The notes beneath the pieces are model-generated. The model saw nothing but the letters and a program-made list of their open reading frames with translations. It made no database searches and was not told where the DNA came from. A program made the position numbers and the translations under genes. A stretch of 64,000 bases of DNA from Planomonospora sp. ID67723 (GTDB taxonomy: Bacteria; Actinomycetota; Actinomycetes; Streptosporangiales; Streptosporangiaceae). The first letter of the stretch is position 1. Every line of letters begins with the position of its first letter. The stretch covers positions 2,632,001-2,696,000 of the forward strand of contig NZ_JABTEZ010000001.1 in assembly GCF_015711605.1 (NCBI RefSeq), given 5' to 3'. This document shows, one piece after another, positions 1-7,062 of the stretch.

Positions 1-1485
1 GGCGTCCAGCCGGCGCGGGTACTCCTCCCCGGCGAGCGTCAGATACGACGAGCCGGTGGGGAGCCTGGTGGTGTTGACGTCACGCCAGTCCGGGATGGTG
101 AACTGGGCGTCTTCCTTCTTCTTTGTTCGGTAGCAGGCGTTATGGGAGTCGAAGAGGGCTCTCAGGTCGGGGCGGATCGCGTTCTCGGAGAGGTACTGGG
201 CAGCGCCTTCGATGCCGACGGCGAGTGCCCGCCCCTGTTGGGTGACGATCAGGCCGGCCTCTACCGCCCGCTGGTTGCGGACCTTCTTTCCCCAGATCGG
301 CGCGAACTCGTCGACAAGGATGATGATCGCCGGGTGCTCCGGGGTGGGTGGGAGCACGCCGTTGTGCTCAGGTGTTAGCAGTGCGCCCCGCCTGCGGATG
401 ATCTCGGCGGCAGCCTCCAGCAGGATCGTGGCCTCCTCCTCGGTCGTGGCCAGCCACGCCGTCCGAGGCAGGAACCCCCGCAAGGACGCCGCCTGCGCTT
501 TCAGGTCGATGATCAGGTAAATGGTGGAGTCACACGGCGCCCCGTTGACCGCGATCATCCGCAGGTGGTTCGACTTCGCGCTGCTCGGGACTCCCTGGTA
601 GAGGCCGCGGGTCGAACCGGCTCCCGGCACATAGACCGGCACGAACACGTCGTGGCCGTCCTGATCGACGCCCCACCACTGCGCCTGCAGGATTGAGCCG
701 GCAGCCTTGGCCGGGTCCCATATGACCTGGTGACGTGCCACGTCCTGCTTGGCCTGATAGGCGAGGACCACTCGGTCTGCGGCGCTGTGGTCGGGGTCCT
801 GGCGGATCTCGATGGAGTCTTTCCGCCAGCCCATCCCGGACCAGATGCGCTCACGCTCGCTGGTCAGCCGGGACTCGGTGACGCCGAGCGGCAGCCTGAG
901 GTGGAACAGGACCCGCCCGCCGGGCTGCATGGTGATGCCGGTGACGACGACACCGGCCATGGCGAGACCGGCCAGGACGGCGGGGATCTGGGCGGCCCAT
1001 GCGCGGCAGCGTGCCCGTAGTGCCCGCCACGCGCGCGGGGTGGGGTGCAGCGCCCACGCCGCCACGACCAGGGCCGTGATGGCGATCCACGCTCGCAGCG
1101 TGTGGACGTTGAGACCCCACCCGGTGGCGGTCGTCGCCCACAGCGCGTACAGGGCGGCGGCGCCGGTGATCGAGTCCTGGTGTACGGGGTCGACTCCGCG
1201 ACGGTGCAGCAGACCGCGGAGGACGGCGACAGCGACCGAAGCGACCAGCAGCGTCACCCACCACGGCACGCCGGCCCGGTGTCCGGCGGCGCCGAGCGCC
1301 ATGCCGACCCCAGCCAGAGCGAGCGGGGCGAGCTGGTCCCGCCGCGGCCACACCAGGCGACGCCACACCCACGCTGCCGCCCAGGTCGCCCACCGCACAG
1401 CCATGTAGGCGACCCGGGCGGCCAGGACGACCAGCCCCCACAGGATCCGCGGCACCGACTCCGGTCGCGTCTGCTGCTCGTACAC
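1..1485 (-). CDS. FtsK/TraB-like conjugative DNA translocase (partial, C-terminus off the left edge)
   Basis: Open on the minus strand from GTG at 1485 to the window edge (495+ codons). GGAG sits 9 nt before the start, inside the end of the upstream small ORF, which suggests translational coupling. Residues about 10-175 hold several hydrophobic segments. The motor domain follows, with a Walker-B-like IIILVDEFA at about residues 387-395 (301-327). The expected Walker A position reads GVPSSAKS (571-594), which lacks the usual GxGK glycines. In the family, such FtsK/SpoIIIE-domain proteins (TraB/TraSA) move double-stranded DNA between hyphae during AICE or plasmid transfer. The SpdB-like neighbour supports that role. 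The identity is inferred from motifs and context, and the altered P-loop leaves ATPase activity open. Confidence 0.8.
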   Translation of the reverse strand, partial: MYEQQTRPESVPRILWGLVVLAARVAYMAVRWATWAAAWVWRRLVWPRRDQLAPLALAGVGMALGAAGHRAGVPWWVTLLVASVAVAVLRGLLHRRGVDPVHQDSITGAAALYALWATTATGWGLNVHTLRAWIAITALVVAAWALHPTPRAWRALRARCRAWAAQIPAVLAGLAMAGVVVTGITMQPGGRVLFHLRLPLGVTESRLTSERERIWSGMGWRKDSIEIRQDPDHSAADRVVLAYQAKQDVARHQVIWDPAKAAGSILQAQWWGVDQDGHDVFVPVYVPGAGSTRGLYQGVPSSAKSNHLRMIAVNGAPCDSTIYLIIDLKAQAASLRGFLPRTAWLATTEEEATILLEAAAEIIRRRGALLTPEHNGVLPPTPEHPAIIILVDEFAPIWGKKVRNQRAVEAGLIVTQQGRALAVGIEGAAQYLSENAIRPDLRALFDSHNACYRTKKKEDAQFTIPDWRDVNTTRLPTGSSYLTLAGEEYPRRLDA

Positions 1486-1487
1486 GG

Positions 1488-1583
1488 CTACTCGCTCCGC
1501 CGGATCACGACCGCGGCAACCACGATGCGGACGAGCGTGGGGCCGGTCACGATGAGCGCAAGGATGAGAGCAATCTCAAACAT
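1488..1583 (-). CDS. 31-residue single-pass membrane peptide (SpdA/SpdD-like position)
   Basis: ATG at 1583 is preceded by GGAG with 9-nt spacing. The product begins MFEIALILALIV and is almost entirely one transmembrane helix with a short basic tail ending VIRRSE. Its TAG ends 2 nt before the GTG of the translocase gene, so the two are probably translated together. Very small hydrophobic spread proteins next to tra genes are typical of Streptomyces-type conjugative elements. The peptide is too short for family assignment, and its function is inferred from position only. Confidence 0.6.
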   Translation of the reverse strand: MFEIALILALIVTGPTLVRIVVAAVVIRRSE

Positions 1584-1606
1584 GATCCACAGCTCCAGAT
1601 GGGGTC

Positions 1607-2959
1607 TCAATTGGCGCGGAGATCGGCGCCGTTGGCCGGAACCGTGCCGGAACCGCGGCGGGAACGAGGCGGGGGTACGGCAGAGCCGTCCTTGAGGAAC
1701 GTCCAACCCTTTGCAGAGAGCTCGTCCTTGACGTCCTTCACGCGGTCGTAACCCCAGCTCTCGGAGAACCCGAACTCGCCCGCGATCGCGGTCTTGGTGG
1801 GAACGACCCTGCGGTTGCGGATGACGTCCCTGACGCGGTCCCTTGCGTCGCTGTTGTCCTGCTCAGAGGGCTTCTTCGGTTCCGGGTCCGTTCCCGTCTC
1901 GTTCCCACCCGCGGGGGTCGGATCGGCAACCAGGGAGCCCGGTACGAACGGGGGGATGAAGGGCTGGAAGCGCTTCGTGATCTGCTCGACGCGTTCCCGC
2001 GCGGCCCTCCCTACGGGGTCCGCCCCATCGAGGTCGTCGTAGACCCAGGCGAGGTGCGTCAGCGCCAGGCGCAGTGCGTCTTGCTGGGTGTCGATGAGGG
2101 CCTGCTGCGTTTCCCGGATCAGGTCGCGCGCGTTTCCCGTGGCGTTCCTCGCCCGGACCTCGGCCAGCGCCGCCTCGGGGGAGCGGATACCCTCGGCGAC
2201 GCCGTACTTGAACGCCTCCCACGTCTCCGCCCGCAGGCTGGGGATGACCCACCGCAGCAGCGGGAAGTGCAGTGTCCGCTCCTCCAGCAGCCCTTGAGCG
2301 CGCATGTCCTCCCATCGGCGCCACTGTGAGTAGATCTGCCACAGCACCGGCGACAAGAGGGAGGCGACGCCGAACACGCCGGCGAATTCGCCAGTCTCGG
2401 TCAGGCCCTTGTTGTGGGTGTAGTTGAACAGGCCGACGCCGGCGCCGATGCCGTACGACATGAGGCGCAGCCAGAACGCGTTGTAGCCCTTGATGAGCTT
2501 GTCGTGGGCGAAGTAGCCGACATTGACCGCCACGCTTTCCACGACGATTGCAACAGGAGCGGCGGCCCACCAACTCCAGTGCTGGCCGTACACCAGGGCG
2601 AGGACCTGACCGAGAACCGCGGTGGCATTGACGCCGACGTTGGCGGTGGCCAGGACCACGGCGAGGCTGATGCGGGAGCGCAGGAGACGGCTCTTGGCTT
2701 TACGTTTGTCGCTCTCCTGGTCAGCGAGCCGGCCACGCTCAGCGTCCAGTTCGGCGCGGACCTTGAGCATCTCCCGCTCGGCTTCGAGGTGCTCCATCTC
2801 CCGCTGGTCACGGGCGCGCTGGGCCTCGATACTGGCGCGCTCGGCGACGGCTCGGGCGCGGGCTGCGTCCGCCTGCCGTTCGGCGCGAGTCCGCCACATG
2901 CGGCGCGGGTTTGCCGGTGCGACTGGCGCAGGATGGGGCTGCTGGTGTACGTCTTGCAT
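1607..2959 (-). CDS. SpdB/DUF2637-like membrane protein with coiled coil and C-terminal HTH-like segment
   Basis: 450 codons from ATG 2959; an upstream in-frame continuation lacks a good start. Residues about 24-97 are highly charged heptad-like sequence (long E/R/A/Q runs), probably a coiled coil. Four hydrophobic segments follow at about 98-125, 130-152, 167-185 and 192-212. The tail from about residue 395 (VPTKTAIAGEFGFSESWG) looks like a winged-helix or HTH segment. Membrane proteins of this architecture (DUF2637, SpdB-like) sit beside the TraB translocase in AICEs and are thought to help spread DNA along the mycelium. The gene heads the same-strand group containing the small peptide and translocase, and is divergent from the HTH gene at 3283. 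Confidence 0.7.
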   Translation of the reverse strand: MQDVHQQPHPAPVAPANPRRMWRTRAERQADAARARAVAERASIEAQRARDQREMEHLEAEREMLKVRAELDAERGRLADQESDKRKAKSRLLRSRISLAVVLATANVGVNATAVLGQVLALVYGQHWSWWAAAPVAIVVESVAVNVGYFAHDKLIKGYNAFWLRLMSYGIGAGVGLFNYTHNKGLTETGEFAGVFGVASLLSPVLWQIYSQWRRWEDMRAQGLLEERTLHFPLLRWVIPSLRAETWEAFKYGVAEGIRSPEAALAEVRARNATGNARDLIRETQQALIDTQQDALRLALTHLAWVYDDLDGADPVGRAARERVEQITKRFQPFIPPFVPGSLVADPTPAGGNETGTDPEPKKPSEQDNSDARDRVRDVIRNRRVVPTKTAIAGEFGFSESWGYDRVKDVKDELSAKGWTFLKDGSAVPPPRSRRGSGTVPANGADLRAN

Positions 2960-3282
2960 CGGTTCCGTGTCCTGTTCAGAGCAGGTGCGGGGCTGTAGAG
3001 GGGCCCCCGTCCGGTAGCCGCCGGGCGGGGGTTTTCTGCGTCTCGGAGGGGGTCTGGTCCTCCTCAGGCCGGCCCGCCCCAAGCGGGTAGCCAGGGATGA
3101 CGGGCGGGACGACCAGAGCAGCACCCACCCTGCGGACTGCCTGGGATTTCTCCCGGGGGAGCCGTGCTGATGACTCAACCGTATGCCTTGGGCATACACC
3201 CGTCAACCTTGAACATGCGTAGACTTTGAACATGCGCCGCATGGTAATGACATGCGCCCCGTGCGTGCGTACACTGATCGCC
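2960..3282. promoter_or_regulatory. Divergent control region between the transfer genes and the xis-like gene
   Basis: 323 nt without a convincing gene. It holds a perfect 17-bp palindrome GTATGCCTTGGGCATAC (3181-3197). Two direct copies of TTGAACATGCG follow (3209-3219 and 3226-3236, 17 bp apart), and a third partial copy GACATGCG lies at 3249-3256. An imperfect GC-rich hairpin flanked by TTTT (plus strand) occupies about 3004-3034, inside the likely leader of the minus-strand transfer operon. The arrangement suggests repressor binding that controls both directions. ACATGC also recurs in the iterons at 5744-5813, so one small GntR-type repressor could act at both sites (inference). Confidence 0.6.
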
Positions 3283-3507
3283 ATGACCCGCCCCACCACG
3301 CCCTGGATCCCCGTCGGCGTCGACGGCATCGCCGAACACCTCGGCGTGTCAGAGAACACCGTCGTGGCCTGGCGTCGCCGCTCGGCGAAAGAGTGGGTCA
3401 ATGTCGCCAAGTTCCCCGACCCCGCCGGCGCCATCTCCGGGCGCGACTGGTGGTGGCTCTCCGACGTCCTCGACTGGGCCAAAGCCACCGGCCGGCTCAA
3501 GAGCTGA
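3283..3507 (+). CDS. Small helix-turn-helix protein (excisionase/MerR-like)
   Basis: 74 codons from ATG 3283. Residues 11-33 (VGVDGIAEHLGVSENTVVAW) form a clear HTH resembling excisionase (Xis/AlpA) or MerR-type DNA-binding domains. The remainder (GRDWWWLSDVLDWAKATGRL) resembles the wing and helix that end such domains. It is transcribed away from the transfer genes and followed by a strong palindromic terminator. In AICEs a protein of this size usually acts as recombination directionality factor or as a regulator. Which role applies here cannot be decided, because no integrase is in view. Confidence 0.65.
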   Translation: MTRPTTPWIPVGVDGIAEHLGVSENTVVAWRRRSAKEWVNVAKFPDPAGAISGRDWWWLSDVLDWAKATGRLKS

Positions 3508-3530
3508 TTCACTGCATCTCCTGACGACTA

Positions 3531-3560
3531 CGGCCCCCACCCCGATCGGGGTGGGGGCCG
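3531..3560. terminator. Perfect 30-bp palindrome, bidirectional terminator
   Basis: The left half CGGCCCCCACCCCGA is followed directly by its exact reverse complement. It lies between the convergent ends of the HTH gene (3507) and the minus-strand gene ending at 3692, with no T-run, as is common for actinobacterial terminators. Confidence 0.8.
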
Positions 3561-3691
3561 CTCCTGCATGCCCGGGATTGCCCCTCCCGGACGAGTGGCC
3601 TCGGCTCCCCGCCCCTCCAAGCTTCGGAGGCGAGGCCACGTGGTAGCCCGCCCGCCGCGGCACCCTTCCAAGGCACGCGGCGGACGGGGGT

Positions 3692-4165
3692 CTATGGCTC
3701 CGCAGCCAGCAGGCGCACACACTCAGGGCAGGCGTCTGTCAGGTCGGCGGAGAACGGCGGCACCCACCCGGCGGCCACGACAGGAGAGGCCGGCTCTCCG
3801 CAGGCGGAGATAGTCCCTGGGGATCCGCTCAGAGGAAGCGCGATGACGTGGCGGATGCGGTTTGCGCCGATACCGACGCCGTGACGGCGGGGACGCCACG
3901 GAATCTCCTCTACGCACTCCACGATCAGGTCCTCTAGATGCAGGTACCAGCGCCACACCCCACCGAGGGCGCGAGGGCACTCGTCGAGTTCGACCAGGAC
4001 GCCGTCACGTACCCGGCGCAGGATCACACCGGTCTGGCCGAGGAGTGCTGATCCGGCGGCCCTGCTGCGTGCGTGGCTGTGCAGGAGGTTGACGACGGTG
4101 ACCCGGTCTCCCGCCCGTGCCGGTCTCCATCGGGCGGGAGTGCGGCCGGGCTTCACGGCAGCCAT
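3692..4165 (-). CDS. Element-encoded hypothetical protein, about 157 residues
   Basis: Start taken as ATG 4165; GTG 4156 with GAGG about 10 nt upstream is an alternative. The product has a Lys/Arg/Pro-rich start (MAAVKPGRTPARWRPARAG), then a soluble alpha/beta-like body. It ends in a cysteine-containing tail, DLTDACPECVRLLAAEP. The start overlaps the end of the 54-residue gene upstream, so the three minus-strand genes here form one compact operon. I do not recognise the family. CxxC proteins of this size are frequent accessory cargo in actinomycete elements. Confidence 0.5.
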   Translation of the reverse strand: MAAVKPGRTPARWRPARAGDRVTVVNLLHSHARSRAAGSALLGQTGVILRRVRDGVLVELDECPRALGGVWRWYLHLEDLIVECVEEIPWRPRRHGVGIGANRIRHVIALPLSGSPGTISACGEPASPVVAAGWVPPFSADLTDACPECVRLLAAEP

Positions 4166-4317
4166 ACCTCGCGCCAGGGCGGCTCTGTGGGGCCAGCGTG
4201 GACGAGTACAGGCTTGAGCGCCGGCCGCGGCCAGACATCGTCCCAGCCCGCCGTGATGGACCGCGCCCACTCCTTGGGGGTCGGGTCGCCCTTGCGCCAG
4301 TCACGGGGGCCGGTCAT
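4153..4317 (-). CDS. Small hypothetical protein, 54 residues
   Basis: ATG 4317 overlaps the TGA of the upstream gene (ATGA, 4-nt overlap), and its own TGA overlaps the start of the next gene by about 13 nt. The product is tryptophan-rich (DWRKGDPTPKEWARSITAGW at its start, then PPWREVWLP at its end). No domain is recognised. The tight overlaps on both sides are the main evidence that it is a real, co-translated gene. Confidence 0.5.
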   Translation of the reverse strand: MTGPRDWRKGDPTPKEWARSITAGWDDVWPRPALKPVLVHAGPTEPPWREVWLP

Positions 4318-4682
4318 GACGCCACCGCCCGCCGTGCGCCCAGCTCAGCCCACACCATGTGTCCGGCGCGCGTGCCAGTGGAGCCGTACCAGTCGGCGCG
4401 GGCGGAGGCCAGGCGGTGTACGTCCGGGTCGAGTACTGCCCCGGTGGGGGTGTTGGGGTCGTGGACCTCGAAGCGGATGAGGCCGATGTCCACGGTTGTG
4501 ATCAGGTTGATGTTGCCGTCCGGCCCGGTGCGGGTGAGCGCGTCACGGAACAGCGCTCGGACGATCTCTGCGGCGTCGTCGACCCGGCTGGGCTGGTGTT
4601 GCTCTGCGATCGTGCGTGCGTGCAGGACGGCGGCGTCCACCGAGCCGGGGAGCGGGGGGTAGTCCTGTGTCCAGGTCGCCAT
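4314..4682 (-). CDS. Element-encoded hypothetical protein, 122 residues
   Basis: ATG 4682 begins MATWTQDYPPLPGSVDAAVL. The product is soluble and acidic with no membrane segments, and I assign no confident domain. It is the first gene of a three-gene minus-strand operon and shares a palindrome-rich promoter region with the divergent GntR/UTRA repressor gene. The layout suggests it is the repressor's regulated target. Function is unknown. Confidence 0.55.
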   Translation of the reverse strand: MATWTQDYPPLPGSVDAAVLHARTIAEQHQPSRVDDAAEIVRALFRDALTRTGPDGNINLITTVDIGLIRFEVHDPNTPTGAVLDPDVHRLASARADWYGSTGTRAGHMVWAELGARRAVAS

Positions 4683-4706
4683 GCATCACCACCAGGGGAG
4701 AGCGAT

Positions 4707-4758
4707 CCGGATATCCGGCTCGCTAGTCGTACGTCCAGCTTGTTAGCTGGATATCCGG
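4707..4758. promoter_or_regulatory. Operator cluster between the 122-residue gene and the GntR/UTRA gene
   Basis: Contains the perfect palindrome CCGGATATCCGG (4707-4718), a near copy CTGGATATCCGG (4747-4758), and between them the inverted repeat CCAGCT-TGTT-AGCTGG (4735-4750). All lie within 70 nt of the repressor start, which suggests autoregulation by the GntR protein encoded at 4776. Confidence 0.6.
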
Positions 4759-4775
4759 CCTGTCAAGCTGGGGGC

Positions 4776-5540
4776 GTGAACGAGCCGCGTTTTCTCCAGA
4801 TCGCCGCGGACATACGGCGACGAATCGTCTCCGGCGACCTGCCGGCAGGCGCTCGCTTGCCCGCGCGGCACGAGATCGCCGCCGAGTACGGCGTCGCCGA
4901 GGGAGTGGCGCGGGAAGCGATCCGCCAGCTCGCCCAGGAAGGGCACGTCATCTCCCGGACGGGCGCGGGCGTGTTCGTTCGGGAGCGGCGCACCGTGCGG
5001 CGCCTCACCCGGTCCTGGCACCGCGAACGCCGCTCGGGCTCGCCGTTCCGGACGGACATGCTGGAGCAGCAGGGCCGTCGTGGAGGCTGGGAGTACGAGT
5101 CCGCCACCGAACAGGCATCGTCTGAGGTGCGGGCACGCCTGGCCCTGGACGAGCCGCAGGAGGGCATGCCGGACGTCATGCACACCCGGTACGTGTTCAC
5201 CGCCGACGATGAGCCGTGGATGCTGTCGGACTCGTATGAGCCCTTGAGCCTCACGAAGGGAACGATCGTTGCGCTCCCCGAGGATGGTCCACTCGCGGGG
5301 ATGGGTGTCACCCACCGGATGGCAGAGATCGGCGTCATCGTCGACGACTGGGTCGAGGACGTCGGCGCGCGGGCCGCACTGCCGGAGGAAGCGAGACGTC
5401 TCAGGATCGCACCCGGCTCCATCGTCCTCACGATCGACCGCACCTACCTGGCAGACGGCCGGCCGGTCGAGGTGTGCGACATCGTCGTCCCCGCGGAGAC
5501 GACCAAGCTGGGGTACTCCGGGCCGGTTGGGGAGGCGTGA
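4776..5540 (+). CDS. GntR/HutC-family transcriptional regulator with UTRA domain
   Basis: 254 codons from GTG 4776; the upstream in-frame region is not protein-like. The N-terminal winged helix (residues about 1-70) carries the hallmark GDLPAGARLPARHEIAAEYG, followed by a recognition-helix region VAREAIRQLAQEG. Residues about 85-250 form a UTRA ligand-binding domain with the typical VEVCDIVVPAE end. In AICEs and Streptomyces plasmids, GntR proteins of this class (KorSA/Pra-like) control transfer or replication. Symmetric sites immediately upstream suggest it binds its own divergent promoter. The ligand is unknown. Confidence 0.85.
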   Translation: MNEPRFLQIAADIRRRIVSGDLPAGARLPARHEIAAEYGVAEGVAREAIRQLAQEGHVISRTGAGVFVRERRTVRRLTRSWHRERRSGSPFRTDMLEQQGRRGGWEYESATEQASSEVRARLALDEPQEGMPDVMHTRYVFTADDEPWMLSDSYEPLSLTKGTIVALPEDGPLAGMGVTHRMAEIGVIVDDWVEDVGARAALPEEARRLRIAPGSIVLTIDRTYLADGRPVEVCDIVVPAETTKLGYSGPVGEA

Positions 5541-5600
5541 CGACGGCGCGGGTCGTGGGTACAGTGGGATGCATCTGCTGATGTAGATCCCGTCGCAAGG

Positions 5601-5634
5601 CGAGAAGGCCCGGCCGTTTGGCCGGGCCTTCTCG
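5601..5634 (+). terminator. Strong hairpin terminator after the GntR/UTRA gene
   Basis: Arms CGAGAAGGCCCGGCC (5601-5615) and GGCCGGGCCTTCTCG (5620-5634) are perfect complements around a GTTT loop, 60 nt after the repressor stop codon. Confidence 0.85.
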
Positions 5635-5743
5635 CGTCTCCGGGGGCTTTCTCCCCTAGACGCCATCCGGTGGAGGCGTAGCGTCCAGGTTGTCCGCTGA
5701 CCTGGCGCGGCGTTGGCCGCGCACCCTTCCCGGGGAGGCGTAC

Positions 5744-5813
5744 TTGTCCATGCTCGTCCATGCTCGTACATGGACGTACATGCACGTCAGGGCACGTGCA
5801 TGCTCGTTTACGG
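5744..5813. promoter_or_regulatory. Array of seven 10-bp iterons upstream of the 84-residue GntR gene
   Basis: The decamers read TTGTCCATGC, TCGTCCATGC, TCGTACATGG, ACGTACATGC, ACGTCAGGGC, ACGTGCATGC and TCGTTTACGG, exactly end to end. The consensus is close to WCGTNCATGC. The last unit ends 7 nt before the GTG start, so a bound protein would block the ribosome site or promoter. A 10-bp period places every unit on the same DNA face. Confidence 0.7.
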
Positions 5814-5820
5814 TGCCGTC

Positions 5821-6075
5821 GTGACGACGCCGAGTAGGAAAGTATGGGTGAGGGTCGCGGATGAGCTTCGCGCCCGGATCGCTGACGGGACCTATCAACC
5901 GGCGGGCCAGTTCCCATCAGAGACGGACCTCGTCCAGGAGTTCGGCATAGCTCGCGGAACGGCGAGAAAGGTCACAGCGAAGCTGCGTGAAGAGGGACTG
6001 ATCTACACAGAGCCCCAGGTTGGAAGCTTTGTTCTGGGAGCGATCAACACTGAACCCGAGAAGGATTCACAATAG
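5821..6075 (+). CDS. Short GntR-type winged-helix repressor (KorSA-like)
   Basis: 84 codons from GTG 5821. Almost the whole protein is one GntR winged helix: VWVRVADELRARIADGTYQP, then GQFPSETDLVQEFGIARGTARK, then LREEGLIYTEPQVGSFV. There is no ligand-binding domain, so it is a minimal repressor. Starting upstream would translate the iteron array and is unlikely. It lies close to the right end of the element. Stand-alone GntR domains of this size act as kor-type transfer repressors in actinomycete elements. Confidence 0.8.
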   Translation: MTTPSRKVWVRVADELRARIADGTYQPAGQFPSETDLVQEFGIARGTARKVTAKLREEGLIYTEPQVGSFVLGAINTEPEKDSQ

Positions 6076-6377
6076 CTCCCGAGGGCAACTTGCCTCCGGG
6101 AACGACGCGGGACCCCCGACATCTACCCTGTCGGGGGCCCCGCCCTTCCCCCTTCTGGGGGGCAACATCGCCGGCCTATCGCGCGGTGGGGATTGCGCTG
6201 CCGGCGATGTTGCCGTCTGGACTCCCCACGCTAGGTAGGACCTAGATGTCAGATGGTAGTTGCTTGACTGCTCCATGTCACTGCCGACACTCGAAGTATC
6301 CACTTTTCCGTCGAACCGAACATGTATATCCCTGTGTGGACGGAATTTCCGCATCCCCCTAGACACTTAAACTCACA
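6076..6377. other. Right-terminal non-coding segment of the integrated element
   Basis: No credible ORF. It begins with an imperfect terminator (GACCCCCGACA at 6111-6121, TGTCGGGGGCC at 6129-6139) for the short GntR gene. Next is a perfect 15-bp inverted repeat with a 24-nt loop (GGCAACATCGCCGGC at 6161-6175, complement at 6200-6214). A perfect CTAGGT-AGG-ACCTAG follows at 6231-6245. From 6246 the GC content drops noticeably up to the comM junction near 6380. This is the expected place for an attachment site and integrase-binding arms. Confidence 0.6.
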
Positions 6378-7016
6378 CTCGGGCATCGGGGCGTGCTCTT
6401 CCTGGACGAGGCTCCCGAGTTCCCCATGAACGTTCTCGACGCGCTCCGCCAGCCTCTGGAGTCGGGCCGGGTGACGGTGTCCAGGTCGCTGGGGTCGATC
6501 ACGTTCCCGGCCAGGTTCATGCTCGTGCTGGCCGCCAACCCGTGCCCGTGCGCGCAGCCGTCCCGCCAGGACGACCCGTGCCGGTGCACCCCCATGACCC
6601 GCCGCCGCTATCTGGCCAGGCTCTCCGGTCCGCTGCTGGACCGCATCGACGTCAAGGTCTCCATCCTGCGGGCGACCCGCCGGGAGCTGCTCGCCGACCG
6701 CCGGTTCATCGAGCCGAGCCGGGTCGTGGCCGAACGGGTGTTCCTGGCTCGCGAGCGCGCGGCCAAGCGGTTCGCGGGCACGCCTTGGCGGTGCAACGCG
6801 GAGATGCCCACCGGCGTCCTGCACGGCGAATACCGCCTGCCGGGGAAGGCGATGGCCCCGCTGCTGAGATGCCTCGACAGCGGGGTGCTGAGCGCCCGGG
6901 GCCTGGACCGGGTGCTCAGGGTCGCCTGGACCCTGGCCGACCTCACGGACCGGGCGAGGCCGGGAGTCGAGGAGACCAGTGCCGCGCTCGGGCTGTGGCT
7001 GGGGGAGGAGCGATGA
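6378..7016 (+). pseudogene. comM/yifB Mg-chelatase-like AAA+ ATPase, C-terminal fragment cut by the integrated element
   Basis: The reading frame joins comM sequence at LGHRGVLFLDEAPEF, the Walker B region. It continues through the family's conserved ANPCPCA segment, the LSGPLLDRID sensor motif and the C-terminal MoxR/Mg_chelatase_C domain (about 210 residues in all). The roughly 300-residue N-terminal half with Walker A, normally fused upstream, is absent. An in-frame TAG lies at 6360. The fragment is followed by dprA, the usual comM neighbour. I infer the N-terminal half lies beyond the left end of the element, outside the window. Translation from GTG 6393 would give only a truncated, ATP-binding-deficient product. 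Confidence 0.85.
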
Positions 7017-7062
7017 GCGGCGGGATCGACGCCGGGTTCGGGCGGCGGTCCGGGGAGGGACG

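Noticed and set aside
851-1441. Minus-strand ORF of 196 codons inside the translocase region
   Set aside because: Frame-shifted shadow; the adjacent minus frame from GTG 1485 encodes the hydrophobic and motor segments.
3531-3560. Insertion-sequence end or attachment site
   Set aside because: The 30-bp palindrome lies between convergent gene ends and behaves as a terminator; no transposase nearby.
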